Source of the DNA: Tellurirhabdus bombi
GTDB taxonomy: Bacteria; Bacteroidota; Bacteroidia; Cytophagales; Spirosomataceae
DNA: 64,000 nucleotides
Assembly: GCF_021484805.1 (NCBI RefSeq)
Contig: NZ_CP090557.1
Span: forward strand, 1,810,001 to 1,874,000
Reading direction: 5' to 3'
A model generated the notes under the pieces. The model saw nothing but the letters and a program-made list of their open reading frames with translations. It was not told the DNA's origin and ran no database searches. Both the position numbers and the translations under genes were made by a program. Of the stretch, positions 1 through 8,792 are shown one piece after another (the stretch's first letter is position 1; every line of letters begins with the position of its first letter).

Positions 1-558
1 GAAGTGCAGACTGGAATTGGCCGAACGGGTCGTCGACTGGCCTGCGATCACGAAGACGTAAAGCCTGATATTTTAATTCTGGGTAAATCGTTGTCGGGTG
101 GCACCATGCCCGTGTCGGCGGTTTTAGCCAGCGATGAAATTATGCTGACCATTAAGCCCGGCGAACATGGTTCTACCTACGGTGGAAACCCGCTGGCTTG
201 TGCCGTTACGATGGCCGCTTTGCAGGTAACGCAGGATGAGCAGCTGGCTGAAAATGCAGAGGCAATGGGGCAGGTTTTCCGTGCCCGCATGACGGCTCTT
301 GCGCAAAAAACGAGCTTTGTCAAGTTGGTTCGTGGCAAAGGTCTTTTGAATGCAATTGTGATTGATAGCCTGCCTGCGTATGGGGATGAAACCGCCTGGG
401 AGTTGTGTCTGCGCTTCAAGGATGCGGGCCTGCTTTGCAAGCCAACCCAGGGAGACAAGATTCGCTTTGCGCCGCCTTTGGTAATCACCGAAGAGCAAAT
501 GCACGAAGCGTGTGATCTAATCGAGGCAACCGTTTTGGCTTTTGTATCAGAAAATTAA
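1..558 (+). CDS. rocD: Ornithine--oxo-acid aminotransferase, C-terminal part (5' end outside window)
   Basis: Reading frame is open from base 1 to the TAA at 556-558; the start lies upstream of the window. The encoded 185 residues match the C-terminal half of class III PLP-dependent aminotransferases of the ornithine aminotransferase type: the segment [11 protein letters not shown], then [12 protein letters not shown] with the Schiff-base lysine (codon 85-87), then [13 protein letters not shown]. The enzyme transfers the delta-amino group of ornithine to 2-oxoglutarate, giving glutamate semialdehyde, and links arginine and proline metabolism in the cytoplasm. A strong intrinsic terminator follows about 90 bp downstream, so it ends its transcription unit. 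Other class III aminotransferases (acetylornithine aminotransferase) are less likely because the GKSLSGG and [10 protein letters not shown] motifs fit OAT best. Confidence 0.9.
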   Translation, partial: EVQTGIGRTGRRLACDHEDVKPDILILGKSLSGGTMPVSAVLASDEIMLTIKPGEHGSTYGGNPLACAVTMAALQVTQDEQLAENAEAMGQVFRARMTALAQKTSFVKLVRGKGLLNAIVIDSLPAYGDETAWELCLRFKDAGLLCKPTQGDKIRFAPPLVITEEQMHEACDLIEATVLAFVSEN

Positions 559-648
559 GACATATAAATAAGTTAGTTTCCTGATAGCTTAACTGGTCTT
601 CTATGTCGTAAAGTGTTAGTTATCAGACTACTTTATTGTCCTTTTGTC

Positions 649-686
649 AGCCTCTGGCACCGTTTAACGGCCAGAGGCTTTTTTTC
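649..686 (+). terminator. Intrinsic terminator after rocD
   Basis: Ten-base perfect arms AGCCTCTGGC (649-658) and GCCAGAGGCT (670-679) with an 11-nt loop, followed by a run of seven T. Ends the rocD transcript before the sigma factor gene. Confidence 0.88.
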
Positions 687-752
687 TTATGCGGTTAGCC
701 CGAAATTTTTGAAGCACCATGCAACATTGACCAATTAGCTGATGTCTTTACT

Positions 753-1358
753 ATGAATTTCTGGCGATCCGACTCCTCAGCCCATTTGGAAACGAAATTG
801 TACATCGACCGACATGTCGAACTAGTTGAACGTTGCAAACAAGGTGATCGAAAGGCGCAGTACGACTTGTACAAGCACTACTCGAAAGCAATGTTTAACG
901 TTTGTATGCGCATCCTTAACCACGTGGGCGAGGCTGAAGATGTATTGCAGGAAGCATTCATTGACGCGTTTAGTAATTTACACACGTTCCGTAGTCAATC
1001 GACATTTGGGGCGTGGCTGAAACAGATTGTCGTTAATCGGTCAATTAATCACCTGCGGAGCCGTCGGGGGCGTCAAACGGAACAATGGGTCGATATCGAT
1101 TCGTATCGCGTTGGCGAAGAGGATGGGCTGGATATTGCTGATACGGAATCATTCGACGAGGAAGCAATTCAAATGGAGGTTGATCGGGTAAGGCTGGCCA
1201 TGCAGGGGCTGCCAGAAGGGTACCGGGTAGTTTTATCGCTTTATTTGTTTGAGGGGTATGATCATGAAGAAATTGGCGCTGTATTGGGAATCAGTGAAAC
1301 AACATCGCGAACTCAGTACATGCGGGCAAAAAAACGGCTGTTGGAATTACTAAAATAA
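753..1358 (+). CDS. ECF-type RNA polymerase sigma factor
   Basis: A 201-residue sigma-70 family protein of the extracytoplasmic function class. Region 2 (about residues 28-105) contains the AEDVLQEAFIDAF core-binding/-10 helix and the FGAWLKQIVVNRSINHLR stretch; region 4 (about residues 145-200) contains GLPEGYRVVLSLYLFEGY followed by the helix-turn-helix HEEIGAVLGISETT. It lacks regions 1 and 3, as expected of the class. The gene is followed 77 bp later by a single-pass membrane protein with anti-sigma character and then by a secreted protein, which suggests an envelope-responsive regulatory unit that may control its own operon. The start is the first ATG of the frame; a second ATG lies within region 2 and would be too late. 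Confidence 0.93.
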   Translation: MNFWRSDSSAHLETKLYIDRHVELVERCKQGDRKAQYDLYKHYSKAMFNVCMRILNHVGEAEDVLQEAFIDAFSNLHTFRSQSTFGAWLKQIVVNRSINHLRSRRGRQTEQWVDIDSYRVGEEDGLDIADTESFDEEAIQMEVDRVRLAMQGLPEGYRVVLSLYLFEGYDHEEIGAVLGISETTSRTQYMRAKKRLLELLK

Positions 1359-1435
1359 ACGTTGAGTAGGGAATGTGAGGATAGTAAAAGAATCTAAACG
1401 GGCTTTATTCTCTCATTCATTCAATCATTGAGAAA

Positions 1436-2008
1436 ATGAAAGGAAATCTTGAACGATTCATCCGGGATAACCGGGAAGACTTCGATGTACTGGAACCGCG
1501 CGCTGACCTCTGGGGAGCCATTGAGCAGGGGATGGGCCATAAACCCCAGCGCCGCTGGCTGAATTCCAGATCATCGGCGAGCTGGTCTACCCGGGCCGTC
1601 TGGCAGGTAGCCGCATCCGTTGTTCTTTTGATCGGGTTAGCGGCGGGGTTTATGTACTTTAATAATCAATATGGCTTTACGAAGCAACCCGAAATGGTGG
1701 CCTTGGCACCTGCCTATGCGGGTCAATTTAAGCAGTATGTTCGCTTAATCGACGAAAAACGAATTGAACTGCAGAATTTGACGGCTAGCAATCCAGCCTT
1801 GTATAAGGAGTTTGCCACCGAATTAACCGAGCTAGAAAAAAATTACACCAACCTGAAAAAAGACCTGCCCAAAGCACCGAATCAGGAAGCGTTGATCCAG
1901 GCGATGGTACAGAATCTGCAATTGCAAATCGACATGCTCAACCAGCAATTGATGATTATTCAACGAATCAAACAACAAACGAATGAACCGAAAAAAGCAC
2001 TTATATAG
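1436..2008 (+). CDS. Putative anti-sigma factor, single-pass membrane protein
   Basis: A 190-residue protein. Residues 1-30 (LERFIRDNREDFDVLEPRADLW) resemble the short cytoplasmic sigma-binding segment that I recall in many Bacteroidota anti-sigma proteins; residues 55-75 (AVWQVAASVVLLIGLAAGF) form one membrane helix; the remainder is a charged, helical extracytoplasmic part ending in a Gln-rich stretch, plausibly coiled coil. No zinc-binding HxxxCxxC motif is present, so it is not a ZAS-type anti-sigma factor. Its place directly after the ECF sigma gene is the main argument for the role. The stop lies 23 bp inside the following gene, so translation of the two is probably coupled. Function is inferred, not shown. 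Confidence 0.65.
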   Translation: MKGNLERFIRDNREDFDVLEPRADLWGAIEQGMGHKPQRRWLNSRSSASWSTRAVWQVAASVVLLIGLAAGFMYFNNQYGFTKQPEMVALAPAYAGQFKQYVRLIDEKRIELQNLTASNPALYKEFATELTELEKNYTNLKKDLPKAPNQEALIQAMVQNLQLQIDMLNQQLMIIQRIKQQTNEPKKALI

Positions 2009-3065
2009 CCTTCTGCTCGTTTGCCTGCTACCCATGCAGCGGGCATTGGCGGAGGAACAACAACTTGTTGTTGAAAAACGCAAGACCATTGTTAAAGTAT
2101 ACGATGTAAATTCCCGGGACAACCTCGCCATCGATAATCAGTTCGGTGATGTAAAGGTAAATCTCTGGGACCGCAACGAAATTCGGGTGGATATTTCGGT
2201 GAAAGCAAACGCGCCCTCAGACGAGGGTGCCGAGCGATATCTCAGTGCCGTGGATATAACGGAACGCCGGAACGGTGATCAGATTAGCCTGAAAACGCTC
2301 ATCAATCGGGGTTCTTATAATGGGCAGAACCGGGCTATAACGATCATCAGAAACGTACGGGACGGAAGTAATAAAAGTGGCGTACAGGTTGATTATCAGA
2401 TCTCAATGCCGCGTAACAATGCCCTGATTGTTAAAAACCAGTTTGGCAATACGCATATTCCCAACTTCCGGGCACCACTGACCATCGTCAACGAACACGG
2501 TAACTTTTACGCCACTGACCTGCGGGGCGATAAAATAGACATTGATGTTAAATTTGGAACAGCTGAAATAGGCGCTTTGGAAAGTGCCAAACTCGATTTT
2601 CAACACTCGAAGCTGGTGCTGGACAAGGTCAATGTGCTGAATTTAACGAACAAACACGGCAACATGCAGATTGGCGATGTAGGTACCCTGAACGCAACGA
2701 TTGGCTATTCACCCGTTCAGATTGGAACCTTGCGGGAGTCCTGCAAAATAAACGTCGAGTTCTCGAATGTATTTAAAATCGACCAATTTAACCGGTCTGC
2801 CGAAAATATTGATATTCAGGCAGCTTACTCGTCGGTGGCACTTCCGGCACTGGCCGAAGGTAATCTCCAGTTTGATGTTACCGTTCAACATGGGGGCTTT
2901 CGGTATCCAAGCGATAACAGCAAAATTATCCTGAAAACGCAACCAAATCAAGAAAGCAACCGCTATCACTATCAGTCGACTAAGCAATATACGGGTCAGG
3001 TTGGTAAAGGTTCGGGGGCTAAGGTACGCGTGGTTTCGCGCTTCAGTGATGTGAAGTTTCAATAG
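1983..3065 (+). CDS. Secreted DUF4097-like adhesin-type beta protein
   Basis: A 360-residue protein with an N-terminal signal peptide (basic MNRKKHLY, hydrophobic core SLLLVCLLPMQ, AxA-like region LALAE). The mature part is made of repeated short beta strands with the pattern 'NxFGN', 'NEHGNF', 'NKHGNM' (around residues 150-230), typical of the parallel-beta putative adhesin family DUF4097. Such proteins commonly follow ECF sigma/anti-sigma pairs; the exact role is unknown. The ATG lies inside the last codons of the preceding anti-sigma-like gene, a 26-bp overlap, which argues that the three genes from the sigma factor onward form one operon. It may be the periplasmic or surface sensor partner, or simply an output of the sigma factor. 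Confidence 0.7.
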   Translation: MNRKKHLYSLLLVCLLPMQRALAEEQQLVVEKRKTIVKVYDVNSRDNLAIDNQFGDVKVNLWDRNEIRVDISVKANAPSDEGAERYLSAVDITERRNGDQISLKTLINRGSYNGQNRAITIIRNVRDGSNKSGVQVDYQISMPRNNALIVKNQFGNTHIPNFRAPLTIVNEHGNFYATDLRGDKIDIDVKFGTAEIGALESAKLDFQHSKLVLDKVNVLNLTNKHGNMQIGDVGTLNATIGYSPVQIGTLRESCKINVEFSNVFKIDQFNRSAENIDIQAAYSSVALPALAEGNLQFDVTVQHGGFRYPSDNSKIILKTQPNQESNRYHYQSTKQYTGQVGKGSGAKVRVVSRFSDVKFQ

Positions 3066-3087
3066 CTAAAGAACCCATTCAATAGCG

Positions 3088-3122
3088 GAAAGGCCCGGCA
3101 ATTTGCCGGGCCTTTCTTTTTT
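3088..3122 (+). terminator. Intrinsic terminator between convergent genes
   Basis: Arms GAAAGGCCCGGC (3088-3099) and GCCGGGCCTTTC (3105-3116), loop of 5 nt, followed by six T on the plus strand running into the stop codon of the convergent macroglobulin gene. Confidence 0.9.
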
Positions 3123-6100
3123 AATGCACCCGAATCTTTCCTCCACCCGAATAACTGCGCAGGCTGCCGTCGTACATCGCATCAGCCGAAACTGGTCCAA
3201 GTGTAAACGAGCCTTTCGAGACGACCCGAACGAGGTAATAGAAAGTCTGTTCCTTGTTGTGGACATTCGTAAAAAAGTGAATCCGGTCGTCGCGGACGTC
3301 AAAATGATCAGGTTTGGTTGTTTCCTTTATCCAGGGCATTTCGCGCGGCTCGGTCAGGCGCGGATTTTCGATTTCAAAGCTGGCAGGCAGCACGTCAGTT
3401 AGTACCACATTCTGGACCGGAAGGCCGTTTTCGCTGGCTAATGTGAGCCGTACAACAACCAGATCATTTTGCTTGAAAGAAGTCATCGGATTGCCGTCAC
3501 GATCCAGAAACTGCCGCCGCACCCGCAGTCCGGCGTCTTCTTCCGTATACGTATTGGTTGCACTCAAGCCTTCTGTTTGCGCAAACCAATATAGGCTACC
3601 GGTACCTTTTGCGGCGATACTTACTTTCTGATTCGCAATTCCGTTGGTAAGCTTTAGGTTTGGACCGGTAAACTGCCCAATTACTTTGCCTCCTGCGGAA
3701 AGGGTAGCCGTAGCTGTTGAGGTTGCGGCTTTTTTAGCAATCTTGCCCAAAGCCAAAGTAGCGAAAACCGATTCCTGCGTATTCAGGTACGATGAGGCAT
3801 TTAGCGCTTGCGACAGTTGGCGAGCCAGCCCTGGAATCTGTAAATTATCCGCGTCCGTTTCAAGCAACGTATTTAAAATCAAGGCCAGATTCCGGATGGG
3901 CGATGCGTAACTGCCGCCCGACTGCCGCTCCGTTGAGGCGTCGCTATAGCGTTTGGGAAGGAGTGCGTTGTAACTGCGGCTATCGCCCGTTAGATAATAA
4001 GCCGACGCCAGTACGTAACGGCTGTCAGGAGTAAGCAGCTTGGAATTGCTCTTGTAATAGTTCATGGCCGAACGGTTGGGTTGCCCGTTGAGCGCTAAAA
4101 CGTACAAGCCATACAAAGCCGCGCGGCTGGCTGCTTTTCGAACAATTCGGTTGCCTGTTTCTTCGTATGTAACCACGTCTTCCAAGGCAGGCGTGCTGGT
4201 TTGCGATTCCAGGAAAGAAATCGCTTTACTCAAAGTTTTAGGACTAACCTCAAACCCTGCCTGATTGGCTTCCCGCATGAAATGAACGGCGTAAGCGGTT
4301 GCCCAAAGATCTTCTTTCGCGGTACCCGGCCACATCCCAAACCCGCCGCTAAAAAGCTGGAGTGATTCAATGCGCCGGATGGCTTCCTGTACCGCAAAGG
4401 CTGGGTTCAGGTTACTTTCGCCCCGGCTAACAAAATAAGTGCTTGATTTACCAATGGTTTTCACCACATCGGCAAAGTGAAGCTGCGGAAACGCTTTCGA
4501 GATTGTTTGCTCAATACAACCGTAGGGATAGCCTAGTAAGTCAGACAGGGGCTTGCCTAACTGAACCATCGGGGAGCGGCTAACAACCAGACTACTCTGA
4601 GCCGTGCCAGGCAGGAAGGCATGAGTTAAATCAATAACCTGCGACTGTCCACCGGCCAGCACACCCGATTGCGCTTTTTTCAGCAAAGAAGTGGCGGGAC
4701 GCACGGTAAGGTCTGTGGTTTCGCTGAACGTTTCATTTAGACCGCGCACCGAAACCGTAATGCTGCCTGTTCCAATTGCCGATTTGGCACGCAAAGCAAA
4801 CGTTGCTCTGGCTTCCTGGCCCGGCTGGATGGTCAGTTTTTGCGCGGAAGAACTACTTGTAAGAGAACCTTTAACGGACAGAGCGGCCGTAACAGTAGCC
4901 GGATTTTTGGTAGTGTTGCTAATGGTGACGGGTAAGCTAAGCGAATCAGTGGGACTAAGAAAACGCGGTACACCGGTGCTAATCACCAGCGGATCGGCGA
5001 CTTTCATGTTTGTGGCCGATGAGCCAAACGCTTTGCCTTTATAAGCAACCGCCATCACGCGCAAATCACCGGAAAACTGCGGAATGGCGACGATAAACTG
5101 CGCTTCACCGCTACTATTGGCTTTCAGCGGACCGCTCCAGAATGTCACCAGCTTTACCCGACCATTACTCAATGGATTAATGCGTTTACCCAAATTGTAA
5201 CCATCACCACCAAAAGACGAACTTCCCGACAAAGAGAGTTCAGGAAACAAAAAGGCGTATAAGTCGTGGCTGTTTACTTCCAAAGCGCGTTTTTGGTAGA
5301 AGTAACCATGAATATCGGGCGTCTGGAAGTTTTTGATCTGCAAAATCCCCTCATCAACCACGGCAACAGTTAACTCGGCATTGGGTTCGGTCTTGATGGT
5401 AATGCGCTGGCTGGTTTTGGACCGCGATTGCGCGAGAGCAGTTATAACAACCGGTATTTTGGTAGCCGAGTCAGTAACCTTAATCGGAGCGAAGCCGTGG
5501 GCAACGGTCAGTGGGAGGTTAGAATTATCAAGGGGACGAATGAGCGTTGCCGTGACGTAAACATTGGGTAAGTGTTCTTTGCCCAGCGAAAAAGTAAGCT
5601 CAGCAGATTTATTATCAGTGTCTAAGACGTGCGTTTCCAGAATGCGGTTGCGCTCCAACGTAACCAGGAGTTTGCCAGCGAAGGGCGTTTTGAAAAGCAC
5701 TTTTGCTTTATCACCAGTTTGGTACTCCGGTTTATCAAATTCCATCAGCACCTGTCCTTCCGTGCTTACCTCAAAGGACGAACTTTCAGTCGATCCATAC
5801 CCATAAGCATAAAAAGGAATGGCCGTAAAAGACGCCGCTTCCGGGCGGCGAACGCGAACCTCGTATTCACCGGACACGGTTGGCACATAGCGAAACTCAC
5901 CTTTCCCAGTTGAGAGCGTCAAGGTATTGGCATAAACTATCTTTTCGCGTTTTTTCGAGACATAGCGAAGCTGGCCATTCTGTTTTTCAATAACGGTCTG
6001 GTAATCAAAACGCACTACTTCGGCGCGGGCGGTAACGTTGCTGCGTAAAGCCCCCGCCCGATCCAGCGCCACGATTTCGACCGGTAAGGGAGCGTTCGTA

Positions 6101-8535
6101 CCCACATAATGGTCGGCCAGCCGAATGCCGTAAAATGTCTCCTGCGTAAATACCTCAAATTGCTTCAACCGGTTGACCGGGCGGCTATTTTCATCAAAAA
6201 CCGTGACAAACAATTTCCCTTCCAGCACCCCAATATCGCGGTAGGCCGTCGAGATCGGAAAGCGCTCAATGGCCTGGCCGTTGGCGTTGGTGACGCCTTG
6301 CCGAAGCTGTTTTTCAAAAGAAGTTGTGTTCTGAATGGCGAACGTATATTCCGGGAATTGTTTCGGCGCAAAGACTTTCCGGGCCAGTTGCAGGTCCATT
6401 TCATACGTTCGGTTGGTCGCTGGTGGCCCAAAAAGGTTGGTAGCGGTGGCCGTCATGGTAATGGTTTCACCGGAGCGGTAAGCATCGCGCTCGGTTTTGG
6501 TATCAACCTTGATGCGGTCTGGAATAAACTCCTCAATGCTGATGTTGCGTGAAGCCAGCAAAACCTCATTGGCGTTATACACTTCCAGGACATAGGTTCC
6601 GGTTACCGCCGCCGCGTCCATTGCAATGTCTGTACTGACCGCGCCCTGTTCGTTGGTAGCCTTCCGAAGCACGCGGTATTCTTTGCCGTTGGGCGCCACC
6701 ACACGGATTTTTAGCGGAATTTCACCCACGCTTTCCCAATCTGGTTTACGAATAACGGTGTTAAAATGAATCGTTTCGCCGGGGCGGTAAATGTCGCGGT
6801 CGCCGTAAACGAAGGCATCGAAGCCGGTTAGATTGTCTCTTTTGCCGTCTACTTCGAAGCGGGAAGTTTCCACATGCGTGTCTTCCAGTAACAGGTAGTT
6901 AAAATCATCTTCCCTCTTGGCGGTAACCAGCGCTATTTTAAAACCTGGTGCTTTTTCGGTCAGTTTCTCGAAATGGGCGACGCCTTTTCCGTCGGTTTTC
7001 AGGGTCGCAACAGCTTGGTTATTGCTGCTCACCAGGGTTACTTCAAGGTCAGCAATAGGCTCGGCGGTGCGGATAGAATTCGCAAAAATCCAGACGTCGT
7101 CCGCTCCCTGTTTCGCAATCAGGCCAATGTCGGAGATAGACACCAGTTTCGTGGCCCGCATGTACATTTCCTCTTTTGAGCCGATGGTGACCAGATACAC
7201 CCCCCGGAAATTATTCGTAGGGTCGGGAAGAGCCACGTTCAAGGCCGAGATGCCTTTTGTTTTGGGTAAATTGCTGGTTTCTATTGTTTTATCGACTACA
7301 ATGTCGCTGTAAGCCTGTTGTTCATCGTCGTTATATGTGTACAATCCAGTTGGTTTCCATTCGCCGCCCACTTCGCCATATTCTTCGTAGCGGCCCGAAC
7401 GCGTGTAAGCCAGAATGTTGTTTTCGTAGACTTTAGCAATCTTCACGGTTACTTCGGGTACATTGGTGATACGTACACCTATGTTGCGGTTACCTTTTGA
7501 CGATAAGTACTGAGCGCGTTTGTTCGCAAACGAGATTCCGGCGGGTATTTTCCCGAAAAACAAATCCTTGCTAACTACTTCTTCCAAACGAGCGCCCAAA
7601 ACGCCCTGCATCTGGTCGGTGAGCGTCAGAGCATACGTATCCGTTTCGTTGAACGCGCCACGTAGGATAAAACCATTTTCCGTGAGTTCGGCGCGCACGT
7701 CAAGGGCAGGTTCAATGGTGTAATAGTCATTTAGCTTTTCCGGTTTCAGTTCCTGCGTGGTGACGACTCGGACGATTCCTTCGTTGTTTTCGTAGCCGGT
7801 TTTGATATCAACCACGTCTAATCGGGCCGAGGAAGGCAAGGCCACGCTTTGCTCAAAAGCCTCTTTGGTAACGAAGGCGGTATTGGGCACTTTCAAGCCT
7901 TTTTCGAGGCGAATAGTTAGTGGCTGCTCGTTGCGGGTAGCGGGCGCATCGGTTAGCGTAATCGGAATGGTTTCTGCCTGGGCGGTCTGGTCTATTTGCG
8001 TGGCTAGTGCCTTAGCACCCTCCGTTTGTATTTTCAGTAAGCCAGCGAGTTCAGCGCTGTTGACGGGATAATTAAACGCTAATTTGGCTTTAGAAATGGC
8101 TTTGCCGCTCTCGCTTCGGGTCCACCAGATTTCTGTGTTGGTCAATTGGAGGTAGGGGGTATGAAACGCAATAGCTTCGCTCGACACATCAAGCTTCTTG
8201 TCCTCAAGCTGGTGAATAAGCTGGTCGGTTAAAGCGGCTTTGTAATCCGTGGCGGGGCGCAGGGAGGTAGCGGGCGAAAAAACGAGCTCATTCTCATCAA
8301 CCCATTTGAATTTTCCGCGAATAGCCGGTTCGAAATGAATGTATTGCGTTGAGTCCCAGACACCGATGCGGCCTTTGGACACCAGATCTTTATTGAAAGT
8401 AAAAACCAGATTTTGAGTCTGCGAAACTTCGTCTTCAAAATTGCGCCCGACAACGTGCACAGAGTTTAAATGTGAGCAGGTTGTTAGCAATAGCAACAGA
8501 CCCAGAGCATAAAGAACGTGGGGAAATGATTTCAT
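3121..8535 (-). CDS. Alpha-2-macroglobulin family lipoprotein
   Basis: A 1804-residue envelope protein. The N-terminus carries a lipoprotein signal with lipobox LTTC (acylated Cys20), so it is expected to be membrane anchored. The body is a chain of macroglobulin beta domains; the MG2-like signature around residue 580 reads DRDIYRPGETIHF. The internal thioester motif is present as GCIEQ with Cys1340 and Gln1343, followed by the alpha/alpha toroid of the thioester domain and a C-terminal receptor-binding-like beta domain. Family members trap attacking proteases through the thioester and a bait region, protecting the periplasm. In many bacteria the gene is next to pbpC (penicillin-binding protein 1C); here the upstream neighbour is an acyl-CoA dehydrogenase gene and no pbpC is in the window. 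Length is normal for the family (1500-2000 residues). It appears monocistronic. Confidence 0.93.
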   Translation of the reverse strand: MKSFPHVLYALGLLLLLTTCSHLNSVHVVGRNFEDEVSQTQNLVFTFNKDLVSKGRIGVWDSTQYIHFEPAIRGKFKWVDENELVFSPATSLRPATDYKAALTDQLIHQLEDKKLDVSSEAIAFHTPYLQLTNTEIWWTRSESGKAISKAKLAFNYPVNSAELAGLLKIQTEGAKALATQIDQTAQAETIPITLTDAPATRNEQPLTIRLEKGLKVPNTAFVTKEAFEQSVALPSSARLDVVDIKTGYENNEGIVRVVTTQELKPEKLNDYYTIEPALDVRAELTENGFILRGAFNETDTYALTLTDQMQGVLGARLEEVVSKDLFFGKIPAGISFANKRAQYLSSKGNRNIGVRITNVPEVTVKIAKVYENNILAYTRSGRYEEYGEVGGEWKPTGLYTYNDDEQQAYSDIVVDKTIETSNLPKTKGISALNVALPDPTNNFRGVYLVTIGSKEEMYMRATKLVSISDIGLIAKQGADDVWIFANSIRTAEPIADLEVTLVSSNNQAVATLKTDGKGVAHFEKLTEKAPGFKIALVTAKREDDFNYLLLEDTHVETSRFEVDGKRDNLTGFDAFVYGDRDIYRPGETIHFNTVIRKPDWESVGEIPLKIRVVAPNGKEYRVLRKATNEQGAVSTDIAMDAAAVTGTYVLEVYNANEVLLASRNISIEEFIPDRIKVDTKTERDAYRSGETITMTATATNLFGPPATNRTYEMDLQLARKVFAPKQFPEYTFAIQNTTSFEKQLRQGVTNANGQAIERFPISTAYRDIGVLEGKLFVTVFDENSRPVNRLKQFEVFTQETFYGIRLADHYVGTNAPLPVEIVALDRAGALRSNVTARAEVVRFDYQTVIEKQNGQLRYVSKKREKIVYANTLTLSTGKGEFRYVPTVSGEYEVRVRRPEAASFTAIPFYAYGYGSTESSSFEVSTEGQVLMEFDKPEYQTGDKAKVLFKTPFAGKLLVTLERNRILETHVLDTDNKSAELTFSLGKEHLPNVYVTATLIRPLDNSNLPLTVAHGFAPIKVTDSATKIPVVITALAQSRSKTSQRITIKTEPNAELTVAVVDEGILQIKNFQTPDIHGYFYQKRALEVNSHDLYAFLFPELSLSGSSSFGGDGYNLGKRINPLSNGRVKLVTFWSGPLKANSSGEAQFIVAIPQFSGDLRVMAVAYKGKAFGSSATNMKVADPLVISTGVPRFLSPTDSLSLPVTISNTTKNPATVTAALSVKGSLTSSSSAQKLTIQPGQEARATFALRAKSAIGTGSITVSVRGLNETFSETTDLTVRPATSLLKKAQSGVLAGGQSQVIDLTHAFLPGTAQSSLVVSRSPMVQLGKPLSDLLGYPYGCIEQTISKAFPQLHFADVVKTIGKSSTYFVSRGESNLNPAFAVQEAIRRIESLQLFSGGFGMWPGTAKEDLWATAYAVHFMREANQAGFEVSPKTLSKAISFLESQTSTPALEDVVTYEETGNRIVRKAASRAALYGLYVLALNGQPNRSAMNYYKSNSKLLTPDSRYVLASAYYLTGDSRSYNALLPKRYSDASTERQSGGSYASPIRNLALILNTLLETDADNLQIPGLARQLSQALNASSYLNTQESVFATLALGKIAKKAATSTATATLSAGGKVIGQFTGPNLKLTNGIANQKVSIAAKGTGSLYWFAQTEGLSATNTYTEEDAGLRVRRQFLDRDGNPMTSFKQNDLVVVRLTLASENGLPVQNVVLTDVLPASFEIENPRLTEPREMPWIKETTKPDHFDVRDDRIHFFTNVHNKEQTFYYLVRVVSKGSFTLGPVSADAMYDGSLRSYSGGGKIRVH

Positions 8536-8658
8536 GCGTTAATGCGGATACGGTCGAAAAACGCTGAAAGGTCAGAAAATTATACGAATGCAGGCAACAA
8601 AAAACAGGCTCTTTCGCAAACGGCGTGAAACTATAGTCAGCCAGAGCAATGCACTAGA

Positions 8659-8711
8659 ATGCCGCAACGGCATGAAAACGATAAAGCCAGCCACGAATCC
8701 GCGGCTGGCTT
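8659..8711 (-). terminator. Probable terminator (two hairpins) after the acyl-CoA dehydrogenase gene
   Basis: ATGCCG/CGGCAT (8659-8673) and AAGCCAGCC/GGCTGGCTT (8684-8692 and 8703-8711) lie between the dehydrogenase stop (8793) and the macroglobulin start. No long T run follows on the minus strand, so the call rests on the second stem's strength. Confidence 0.5.
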
Positions 8712-8792
8712 ATACATACTTGATCTTTAGTTGTGAAGTTAGTCTTTAGGGAGCGAAATTTTTGTGGGACTTATTTCGCTCTTGCTCAGTGC

